A DNA stretch of 41,542 nt, from assembly GCA_964455155.1 (NCBI GenBank), contig CAYVYH010000006.1:1-41542 (forward strand). Direction: 5' to 3'. Positions within the stretch are counted from its first letter, which is position 1; every line of letters starts with the position of its first letter. Below the pieces are notes generated by a model, which was not told the origin of the DNA, ran no database searches, and worked only from the letters and a program-made list of their open reading frames with translations. The position numbers and the translations under genes are program-made. Shown here in pieces: positions 8,880 to 16,497 of the stretch. The stretch is from UBA8403 sp964455155. Lineage in GTDB: Bacteria; Bacteroidota; Bacteroidia; Cytophagales; Amoebophilaceae.

Positions 8880-10328
8880 TTACCCTACACTTCCTTCTAG
8901 TGTCAAGGCCAATAGTTTTTGTGCCTCTACAGCAAACTCCATAGGCAGCTTATTGAGTACTTCTTTGCAATAACCGTTGACAATCAATGCCACAGCTTCT
9001 TCAGTGCTAATGCCCCGTTGGTTACAATAAAACAGTTGCTCTTCACCTATCTTGGAGGTAGTAGCTTCATGCTCTACTTGTGCAGTCTTGTTCTTTACAT
9101 CGATATAAGGAAAAGTATGTGCGCCACACTGGTTGCCCATGAGCAGGGAGTCACATTGCGAGAAATTTCGTGCATTGTCAGCGTGCTGCGCTATCTTGAC
9201 GAGTCCTCGGTAACTATTTTGGCCCTGGCCAGCTGAGATGCCTTTGGATACGATTCTACTCTTCGTGTTCTTGCCCAAATGGATCATCTTAGTGCCTGTG
9301 TCGGCCTGCTGTTTGTTGTTAGTCACTGCTACCGAGTAAAATTCTCCAATCGAGTTGTCACCCATCAGGATACAGCTAGGGTATTTCCAAGTGATTGCAG
9401 AGCCTGTCTCCACTTGTGTCCAAGAAATCTTAGCATTGTTTCCTGCGCAGATGCCCCTTTTTGTGACAAAGTTGTAGATGCCTCCCTTGCCCTCTTGATC
9501 GCCTGGGTACCAGTTCTGCACTGTGGCATACTTTACCTCGGCGTCTTTTGCAGCATAAATCTCCACTACGGCTGCGTGCAGCTGGTTTTCGTCACGCATA
9601 GGGGCAGTACACCCTTCTAAATAGCTAACGTAGGCACCCTCTTCGGCAACAATCAATGTGCGTTCAAACTGACCCGTGTTAGCTGCATTGATACGGAAGT
9701 AAGTAGAGAGTTCCATAGGGCAACGTACTCCTTTGGGAATGTAACAGAAAGAGCCATCACTAAACACTGCAGCATTGAGTGCGGCAAAGTAATTGTCTTG
9801 CGGTGGTACCACACTGCCTAGATATTTTCTTACGAGTTCGGGATGCTGCTGCACAGCCTCACTAAAGGGACAGAAAATAATACCTAGCTCTTCCAGTTTA
9901 GCCTGAAAGGTAGTTGCTACAGACACGCTATCCATCACTACATCCATGGCTACGCCTGTCAATAGTTTTTGTTCTTCCAATGGAATCCCCAGCTTCTGAA
10001 AAGTAGCCAAAAGCTCGGGGTCTACTTCTTCAAGACTATTGAGCACAGTTTTCTTTTGGGGTGCTGCGTAGTAAATAATGTCTTGGTAATCAATAGGAGG
10101 GTAGTGCACATTGGCCCACTGGGGGGCTTTCATAGTTAGCCAGTGCTCGTAAGCCTTGAGCCGCCATGCTAGCATCCACGTAGGCTCTAACTTCTTAGCG
10201 GCAATCAAGCGGATGGTGGCTTCGCTCAGGCCTTTGGGGACCGTATCGGTCGCTATGTTGCTTTCAAAGCCGTACTTGTAGCCAGCCTGAGTGATCTCTT
10301 TTAGTAGTAGTGGGTGCTCTTGGCGCAT
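8880..10328 (-). CDS. sufB: Fe-S cluster assembly protein SufB
   Basis: SufB is the scaffold subunit of the SufBCD complex, where iron-sulfur clusters are built in the cytosol. The 482-residue product matches the family along its full length: AVFSDGSFCYIPKGVRCPMELSTYFRIN in the middle of the core, then TLIVAEEGAYVSYLEGC, KISWTQVETGSAITWKYPSC, RNFSQCDSLLMG and the C-terminal GISTEEAVALIVNGYCKEV. Cys and His residues expected in the scaffold are present. The start is ATG at 10328. It is alone: sufC, sufD and sufS, which normally follow sufB, are absent on this side and must lie elsewhere if they exist. The gene is intact. Confidence 0.96.
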   Translation of the reverse strand: MRQEHPLLLKEITQAGYKYGFESNIATDTVPKGLSEATIRLIAAKKLEPTWMLAWRLKAYEHWLTMKAPQWANVHYPPIDYQDIIYYAAPQKKTVLNSLEEVDPELLATFQKLGIPLEEQKLLTGVAMDVVMDSVSVATTFQAKLEELGIIFCPFSEAVQQHPELVRKYLGSVVPPQDNYFAALNAAVFSDGSFCYIPKGVRCPMELSTYFRINAANTGQFERTLIVAEEGAYVSYLEGCTAPMRDENQLHAAVVEIYAAKDAEVKYATVQNWYPGDQEGKGGIYNFVTKRGICAGNNAKISWTQVETGSAITWKYPSCILMGDNSIGEFYSVAVTNNKQQADTGTKMIHLGKNTKSRIVSKGISAGQGQNSYRGLVKIAQHADNARNFSQCDSLLMGNQCGAHTFPYIDVKNKTAQVEHEATTSKIGEEQLFYCNQRGISTEEAVALIVNGYCKEVLNKLPMEFAVEAQKLLALTLEGSVG

Positions 10329-10480
10329 GGATATGTGGTTATTGATCTACCTGTGTAAATATAACGGTGTCTTGTCGAAGCCTCTATATAGCCGAAGATA
10401 CTGTGTTGGGGGTGTACGTAACCACCTACTGCACACAAGCGTGTGCACGGGCGTGACTGCTGTGGAATGCCAGAACGTAG

Positions 10481-12451
10481 TTATCCTATTTTGTTATCTT
10501 TTTGTGAGACTAGGTTGAGGCCCACCGTTCTTTTGGTCAAGTCACACGCTTTAATCTGTACGTATATTTGGTCACCTAAGCGGTAGGATCTCTTAAAGCG
10601 TTTACCTACGACTTTAAATCCCTTTTCATCTAGTTCGTAGTAGTCGTCTGTCATATCAGCCAAACGTACCATGCCTTCACATCGGTTGTCGACTAGCTCC
10701 ACATAAATCCCCCAATCCGTCACTCCACTGATAATTCCTTCTAAGACTTTCCCCTGAAGTGTCTGCATGAACTCTACTTGCTTGTAGCGTATAGAAGCCC
10801 GCTCTGCATCTGCTGCTACACGCTCTCGCTCAGAAACGTGAAGGCATTTCGCCTTGTAAGATTGCGGATCAGCGTTAAACAGCCCTTTGAGATATTGCTT
10901 AAGCAATCGGTGTACCATGATATCAGGATATCGCCTGATGGGTGAAGTGAAATGGGTATAATGCTGAAATGCCAACCCAAAGTGTCTCTTGTCTTCACTG
11001 GTGTATACCGCTTTGGCCATGGTGCGAATGGCTAGTGACTGGATAATATTTGCCTCTTTTGTTTCCGAAGTAGCTTTTAAAATGGCATTCAAAGCATGGG
11101 ATATGGACTGTTGCTTGGTAGGCCCTTGATAACCCAGTTGTTTGACAAAAACCCAAAAATCATTCAGTCTGTCTGGGTCAGGGTCATCGTGCGTTCTGTA
11201 TACAAAGGTGGGTAGGTTTTTTTCCTGCTGCATCTCGGAAACACGTCTTGCCACCCGTTCATTGGCCAATAGCATGAACTCTTCTACTAGCCTGTGTGTG
11301 TCTCGCCATACTTTGGGTACCACGCATAGGGGCTTGCCTTGCGCATCAAGCTGAAACTTGACTTCTACCGTCTCAAAGTTGATAGCACCCTGTTTGAAGC
11401 GCTCGGCGCGTAGCTGCTTGGCTAGTTGGTTGAGTACATGAAGTTCTTCGTAGAAGCTGCCTTGTTGTTGTGTGATCACCTGCTGAGCCTCCTCATAGGT
11501 AAAGCGTTTATTGGAATGAATCACGGTTGCTCCCATCCACTCTTTTTGGACTTTTCCCCGGTTATCTAGTTCAAAAACAGCTGAGAAAGTCAGCTTGTCT
11601 TCATGGGGATTGAGAGAGCATAACTCATTAGAGAGCTTCTCTGGCAGCATCGGAATAGTCCTATCCACTAAGTACACAGAAGTACCTCGCTCTAGTGCTT
11701 CTTGGTCCAAGCAACTCCCTTCCTTCACGTAGTAGCTGGCATCAGCAATATGAATACCCACTTCATAGTGTCCATTGGGCAATTTTCTCAGAGAGAGTGC
11801 ATCGTCAAAATCCTTGGCATCTTCTGGGTCAATGGTCAGGGTAGGCACCTTCCTGAAGTCTCTCCTCTGCTCTATCTCGTGTTTGGGAATGGCTTCTGGG
11901 ATAGCCTGGGACTCGGCTGTTACTTGGTTAGGAAAACATGGCGACAAACCAAATTCAGCCATGATTGCATGCATCTCTACCTCGTGCAGACCTGCCTGAC
12001 CAAGTACTTCCTGTATTATGCCTGTGGGGTTTTTACCCCCGTGGGGCCAATCCAAGATCTTTACAATGACTTTGTCATTGTGCTTGGCTCCTTGTAGTGC
12101 CTTTTCCTTGATAAAGATGTCATAGTGCATACGACGCCCGTCAGGGATGACAAATGCATGCTTGCCGTAACGATCCAGTCGACCTACAATGGGTGCTTGA
12201 TTGCGTTCTATAATCTCCACTACCTTCCCAACAGATCGCTTGTTCTCCTTGGCTTTTTGTAACACCAAGACTTTGACTAAGTCTTTATCCAAGGCTCCTA
12301 ACAAGTCCTCTTGTTTTACCCAAATATCTCCTTGCTCTCCTTCTTGGGACTCTTTGGGTACGATGTAGGCATAAGCGGGATTTACATAGTCCACCTGGCC
12401 CACGATATAAGTAGTTGTCGCTGATGAAAGAACATTTTTTACTTTGTGCAT
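10481..12451 (-). CDS. rnr: Ribonuclease R
   Basis: RNase R is a processive 3'-5' exoribonuclease that degrades structured RNA. The 656-residue product has cold-shock-like OB domains in the first 170 residues, then the RNB catalytic domain with DPEDAKDFDDALSL (the acidic metal-binding residues) and HYTHFTSPIRRYPDIMVHRL. A C-terminal S1 domain (GKVLEGIISGVTDWGIYVEL) follows. It is shorter than many Bacteroidota homologues, about 700 residues or more as I recall, because the N-terminal helix-turn-helix region is missing. The box TATCTTTG at 12456-12463 on this strand lies only 4 bases from the ATG, so either the transcript is nearly leaderless or the match is chance. Confidence 0.95.
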   Translation of the reverse strand: MHKVKNVLSSATTTYIVGQVDYVNPAYAYIVPKESQEGEQGDIWVKQEDLLGALDKDLVKVLVLQKAKENKRSVGKVVEIIERNQAPIVGRLDRYGKHAFVIPDGRRMHYDIFIKEKALQGAKHNDKVIVKILDWPHGGKNPTGIIQEVLGQAGLHEVEMHAIMAEFGLSPCFPNQVTAESQAIPEAIPKHEIEQRRDFRKVPTLTIDPEDAKDFDDALSLRKLPNGHYEVGIHIADASYYVKEGSCLDQEALERGTSVYLVDRTIPMLPEKLSNELCSLNPHEDKLTFSAVFELDNRGKVQKEWMGATVIHSNKRFTYEEAQQVITQQQGSFYEELHVLNQLAKQLRAERFKQGAINFETVEVKFQLDAQGKPLCVVPKVWRDTHRLVEEFMLLANERVARRVSEMQQEKNLPTFVYRTHDDPDPDRLNDFWVFVKQLGYQGPTKQQSISHALNAILKATSETKEANIIQSLAIRTMAKAVYTSEDKRHFGLAFQHYTHFTSPIRRYPDIMVHRLLKQYLKGLFNADPQSYKAKCLHVSERERVAADAERASIRYKQVEFMQTLQGKVLEGIISGVTDWGIYVELVDNRCEGMVRLADMTDDYYELDEKGFKVVGKRFKRSYRLGDQIYVQIKACDLTKRTVGLNLVSQKDNKIG

Positions 12452-12639
12452 GTTTCAAAGATACTATATGATCGGCATGGTGAGCTGTTTATCAGAAATT
12501 TGGCAAGCAGCCGCAGATTGTAGGGGGACACCCCGATTAGCACTCGCGCAGCAGCAGGACAGCTTTTAGAATTTCTGAGATGCGTTTAGTAAACTTGTAA
12601 GAGGCTCACGAAAATCATTTTGATAAGAATAAGAAGATT

Positions 12640-13338
12640 ATGAAAAAAATTACTGTCATGCTAGCAGCGCTTCTTTTTGCCGTTGTCGGCACTCCTGCGT
12701 CGGCTAAAAAAAGGTATAAAAAGCATCAAAGTACTGATTTACAGCAAAAAAAAGCAGAAATCAAGGTGTGGAAACAACGTAAGGCTACCATGCAACCCTT
12801 ACAGCTCAGGGATTTGATAGAAGAGAACGCTAAGTTAAAAATAAAGAACCAAGAGGTTACGGAGGCGATCGAATCTACCAAAGGTAAGCTAGAGCAGCTC
12901 ATTAAATTGCAAACGCAAGTAGAAGAGCTTAAAAATCGCAAGTGGGACGCAACAACCAATGGCCAAGCGGGTACGCATAGTCACCCTGATCAAGAGATGA
13001 TGAGATTTGGCGGGTTTGGTAAAGATGATTGGGCCGTCGACCAGAATAACCAATTTTACATCAGAGGCCTTGTCTTTAAGGTTCAGATAGGTGCCTACAA
13101 AAAACGTGACTTAAGCAATATTTTAGAGGGTGGGAAATCGCAAGAAGCGTTTGAACAAAAGCGCTCAGGAGACGTCAACGAGTATACTCTTGGACATTTC
13201 AGGGATTATTGGAAAGCCAATCAGTTCAAAAAAGAGTTAAGGGCTATGGGGCTCAAAGACGCTTGGGTTGTTGCCTTTAAAGACGGCAAGCGTACACCTC
13301 TTCAAGACGTGCTGCAAGAAGTTATCAAAAAGAAGTAG
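12640..13338 (+). CDS. Secreted coiled-coil protein with a SPOR-like C-terminal domain
   Basis: The 232-residue product begins with a signal peptide (MKKITVMLAALLFAVVG, with likely cleavage after PASA). A very basic segment and a coiled coil of about residues 45-105 follow, rich in Lys, Glu and Gln. The C-terminal third reads VFKVQIGAYKKRDLSN, then YTLGHFRDYWKANQFKKEL and GLKDAWVVAFKDGKR. That layout is typical of SPOR-type domains, which bind denuded peptidoglycan at division sites. Similar secreted proteins occur in Cytophagales, sometimes annotated as ezrin/radixin/moesin-like. Export to the periplasm is a good inference; a role in division or envelope work is only suggested. A strong hairpin follows 40 bases after the stop. 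Confidence 0.75.
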   Translation: MKKITVMLAALLFAVVGTPASAKKRYKKHQSTDLQQKKAEIKVWKQRKATMQPLQLRDLIEENAKLKIKNQEVTEAIESTKGKLEQLIKLQTQVEELKNRKWDATTNGQAGTHSHPDQEMMRFGGFGKDDWAVDQNNQFYIRGLVFKVQIGAYKKRDLSNILEGGKSQEAFEQKRSGDVNEYTLGHFRDYWKANQFKKELRAMGLKDAWVVAFKDGKRTPLQDVLQEVIKKK

Positions 13339-13377
13339 GTGCAACCAAATCTTAGTTTCGCTCGCATGTGGGTACCG

Positions 13378-13409
13378 CACAGAAGCCTGCGTTTGCGCAG
13401 GCTTCTGTG
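13378..13409 (+). terminator. Hairpin terminator after the SPOR-like gene
   Basis: A perfect 14-base-pair stem (CACAGAAGCCTGCG at 13378-13391, complement at 13396-13409) encloses a TTTG loop. The T-rich tail is weak (TGTTGG), so it could also be a transcript-stabilising hairpin. It separates the SPOR-like gene from rmuC. Confidence 0.7.
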
Positions 13410-13444
13410 TGTTGGCGCAGGTTTAATTTTCTAGAAAATACTTA

Positions 13445-14746
13445 GTGTTTACTGTCTACCTCACTGTTGGGCTCGTTGTCGGTGCGTTGAGCGGTTGGTA
13501 TATAGCCCGTACCTGGTTCAGTGTTTATAGACAAACGTTGCAAGCCAAGTTGGAAGCAGTCCAGCAGCAGCTCAAGGAAGCCAAAGTAGAGCTGGCTCTA
13601 GCCAATCAACAAGTCCAACAGCTAGGGCAAGACTGCGCGCGCCTGGAAACAATCAATCAACATCTTACTGGAAAGCTGGACACGCAAAAGCAGGAGGTAG
13701 AGGCCATGCAAGAAAAGTTGACTGTTCAGTTCAGAAACTTGGCCAATGACCTTCTTGAGGAAAAAAGCAAAAAATTTACTGATCAAAATAAAGTCAATCT
13801 CGAGGGCCTTTTGAAACCTTTGGGAGAACGTATACAAGCGTTTGAAACGCAAGTAGTTCAAACCAACAAAGAGAGTCTTGAGCGCAATGTGGCCTTGCGT
13901 ACAGAAGTAAAAAAGCTTGGTGAGCTGAACGCACAGATTACTAAAGAAGCCGAAAATTTAACCAAGGCGATCAAGGGAGATACGAAAACCCAGGGTAACT
14001 GGGGGGAATTTATTTTGGAGCGTATTCTTGAAAAATCGGGCCTTGTTAAAGACAGAGAGTATAGTGTTCAAACATCATTTCTTACTGAAGAGGGCAAACG
14101 CTACCAACCAGATGTGATAGTTAAACTGCCCGAGGGAAAGCACGTTATCATTGATGCAAAAGTTTCATTGGTTAGCTATGAACTGTTTTTTAATACCGAA
14201 CAGCCTTCCGAACGAGCGTTAGCACTCAAGAGGCACATCCAATCCATGCGCAAGCATGTCAAAGAGCTCAGCGAGAAGAACTACCAGAGCCAGTATAATC
14301 TCAGGGGGTTAGATTTCGTGTTGATGTTCGTTCCAATGGAGCCTGCCTTTAGCCTGGCCGTACAGCATGATTTGGAACTCTTCAATGAAGCGTACGAGAA
14401 AAATATCGTACTGGTATCACCCACTACTTTGATGGCCACATTGCGCACCATTGCCAATATTTGGAAGCATGAATACCAGAACCAAAATGCCCTAGAAATA
14501 GCACAACAAGGAGGCGCACTGTACGATAAGTTCGTAGGTTTTGTAGAAGACCTGCAGCACTTAGGCCGTCAGATGGACATCACCCAAAAAACTTATGCAG
14601 AGGCGATGAAAAAATTATATGAAGGCAAAGGTAATCTGGTGAGAAGAGCCCAAAATATTAAAACCCTAGGTGCCAGCACCAGCAAAACTTTGAACTCCAA
14701 ATTGATTGACCGGGCCGGTGCCCATGAAGATAATACCCGTGAGTAA
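13445..14746 (+). CDS. rmuC: DNA recombination protein RmuC
   Basis: RmuC proteins limit recombination at inverted repeats and have a nuclease-like core. The 433-residue product has one N-terminal membrane helix (residues 3-25), a long coiled coil (about 28-155) and the RmuC domain. The domain motifs visible are QGNWGEFILERILEKSGL, YQPDVIVKLPEGKHVIIDAK (with the acid and Lys of the nuclease-like motif) and LDFVLMFVPMEPAF. The start is GTG at 13445, which just includes the membrane helix; no better ATG lies upstream. Length is normal. A strong hairpin precedes it, and a 525-base spacer with possible alternative hairpins separates it from mrp. Confidence 0.93.
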   Translation: MFTVYLTVGLVVGALSGWYIARTWFSVYRQTLQAKLEAVQQQLKEAKVELALANQQVQQLGQDCARLETINQHLTGKLDTQKQEVEAMQEKLTVQFRNLANDLLEEKSKKFTDQNKVNLEGLLKPLGERIQAFETQVVQTNKESLERNVALRTEVKKLGELNAQITKEAENLTKAIKGDTKTQGNWGEFILERILEKSGLVKDREYSVQTSFLTEEGKRYQPDVIVKLPEGKHVIIDAKVSLVSYELFFNTEQPSERALALKRHIQSMRKHVKELSEKNYQSQYNLRGLDFVLMFVPMEPAFSLAVQHDLELFNEAYEKNIVLVSPTTLMATLRTIANIWKHEYQNQNALEIAQQGGALYDKFVGFVEDLQHLGRQMDITQKTYAEAMKKLYEGKGNLVRRAQNIKTLGASTSKTLNSKLIDRAGAHEDNTRE

Positions 14747-15271
14747 GCTGATACCTGGCATGTCAAACGCCAAATAACTCGTCAAGGCTTAATCGACTCG
14801 TCAGTATGTACGGACGAGTTGGTAAGACTCGATTTAATAGCCTTGTGAACAAGGCTTTCCGAAATGAGATGGGTCGTGAATTTTCAGAACGACCTAAGGT
14901 GCTTCTCTGTTGTAGAGCAGGCGAGGTACATACAGCTGCTATGATGTTACAACCGATTACAAACAATGACCGAGCGTTGCTTCATTACGTTTTTCCGTCT
15001 GGTGATGCATGCGTTTCCCTGGATATACAAGGATTATTCCATTATTTATACCAACAATACATGTAAAAATCGTTCGAAAACCTGCTGGGAGAAACTAGTG
15101 CGCTCAGTCAAGATCCGTCAGCATTCTATCACGTATCCATCACGTTTTTGGATAGCTGTAAGCGTAGATAAGCAACATAGCAGTCGATGTTGCACACAAA
15201 GCATACCTCATGCACTTACCTGAGGATCATCCGAAATAACGTACATTGCAAAAAAGGCTATAACTCTAGCG
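14747..15271. other. 525-base spacer between rmuC and mrp, no gene recognised
   Basis: Several short open frames exist on both strands, the longest 97 codons, but none resembles a protein family and they overlap each other. The first 110 bases hold competing hairpins, listed separately. The remainder shows no tRNA, IS or promoter signal that I can defend. It may be the ghost of a deleted gene. Confidence 0.5.
14783..14856 (+). promoter_or_regulatory. Competing hairpins downstream of rmuC
   Basis: AGCCTTG at 14839-14845 forms a perfect 7-base-pair hairpin with CAAGGCT at 14850-14856 (loop TGAA), followed by TTCC. The same AGCCTTG can instead pair with CAAGGCT at 14783-14789, extended by TTAATCGA against TCGATTTAAT, with an inner GACTCGTC/GACGAGTT pairing. 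The arrangement looks like a terminator with an alternative fold. It could end the rmuC transcript or regulate mrp 415 bases downstream. Confidence 0.35.
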
Positions 15272-16372
15272 ATGTCGTCCTGCAAAGAACAAGTACTGGA
15301 TGCACTGCGCACAGTACAGGACCCCGATTTAAAGCAAGACCTGGTCACGCTGGGCATGATTCGAGACTTGGGCGTCAATCAAAGGAAAGTGACCTTCACA
15401 TTGGTCCTTACGACTCCTGCTTGCCCACTTCAAGAGGTTATCAAAAAAGCTTGCATAGAGGCCATTCATACAAAAGTTAGCGTAGACTTAGAGGTGGTTA
15501 TTCGGCTGGAGACCCAGGTTACTTCTACCAGGGGTCATGATCCATTGTTGCCACAGGTAAAAAACATCATTGCCATTGCTTCGGGTAAAGGCGGAGTGGG
15601 TAAATCTACCGTGGCCGTGAATGTGGCAGTAGCTTTGGCGCAGCGTGGAGCCCAAGTGGGGTTATTGGATGCAGACATTTTTGGGCCTTCTATTCCCACC
15701 ATGCTAGGCTGTGAACAGGCAAAGCCTAAGGTCGTACAGCAGGCTGGTAGGAACTACCTCACACCCCTAGAAAAGTATGGCATTAAGCTGCTTTCCATCG
15801 GTTTGTTAGCACCGGCCGATGATGCTATTGTATGGCGGGGTCCTATGGCTAGTAAGGCTTTAAGACAATTGCTAGGCGATACAGATTGGGGTGTATTGGA
15901 CTACCTGCTCGTCGACTTGCCGCCAGGTACCAGCGACATCCACTTGACACTCGTGCAAGCCGTACCTGTAACAGGCGTGGTGATTGTCACCACACCGCAG
16001 CAAGTAGCCCTCATTGACGCTGCTAAGGGTTTGGCCATGTTTCAAAAGCAAGGCATTGCGGTACCCGTGCTCGGTGTAGTGGAAAATATGGCTTATTTTA
16101 CCTCCCCAGAGTTGCCTGACAGCAAACATTATATTTTTGGCCAAGAGGGGGGAGTGGCGTTTGCAATACAGCACAAGGTGCCTTTTCTAGGCCAGATACC
16201 TTTGGCGCAATACATACGTGAAGGGGGAGATATGGGCGTTCCACCCGTTTTGCAACACTCTGCTAGCGTATTTGATGGGGTGGCCACTGCCTTGGCGCAA
16301 CAGGTAGCCATTCGCAATGCTGGGCTAGCGCCTACGCAAACTGTAGTGAAAACACAGAAGCCACAAGCATGA
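15272..16372 (+). CDS. mrp: Mrp/ApbC-type iron-sulfur carrier ATPase
   Basis: Mrp proteins (ApbC/NBP35 family) bind and transfer iron-sulfur clusters. The 366-residue product has an N-terminal MIP18/DUF59 domain (residues 5 to about 80, VQDPDLKQDLVTLGMIRDL). The P-loop ATPase domain follows, with the deviant Walker A GKGGVGKST near residue 108, GLLDADIFGPSIPTMLG, and VDLPPGTSD. The late motif VVENMAYFTSPELPDSK lacks the CxxC found in proteobacterial Mrp, which fits the Bacteroidota form as I know it. It starts with ATG after a long spacer and is followed by the ligase gene. The likely partner in the window is the Suf pathway (sufB). Intact and of normal length. Confidence 0.93.
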   Translation: MSSCKEQVLDALRTVQDPDLKQDLVTLGMIRDLGVNQRKVTFTLVLTTPACPLQEVIKKACIEAIHTKVSVDLEVVIRLETQVTSTRGHDPLLPQVKNIIAIASGKGGVGKSTVAVNVAVALAQRGAQVGLLDADIFGPSIPTMLGCEQAKPKVVQQAGRNYLTPLEKYGIKLLSIGLLAPADDAIVWRGPMASKALRQLLGDTDWGVLDYLLVDLPPGTSDIHLTLVQAVPVTGVVIVTTPQQVALIDAAKGLAMFQKQGIAVPVLGVVENMAYFTSPELPDSKHYIFGQEGGVAFAIQHKVPFLGQIPLAQYIREGGDMGVPPVLQHSASVFDGVATALAQQVAIRNAGLAPTQTVVKTQKPQA

Positions 16373-16497
16373 TACGTTCGGAGTGATGTATTGTAATGTC
16401 TGTAAATGGTATGTGGCGGAGCGTAACCTGCTTTTTATACACAAGCACATACGTCTGTATGAACCCAATACGTATCATACGTAGCTAACAACTGGTC

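Noticed and set aside
14806..15066. 86-codon ORF between rmuC and mrp
   Set aside because: It overlaps other open frames of similar length on both strands and has no recognisable domain. Its start lies inside the hairpin region. I treat it as chance.
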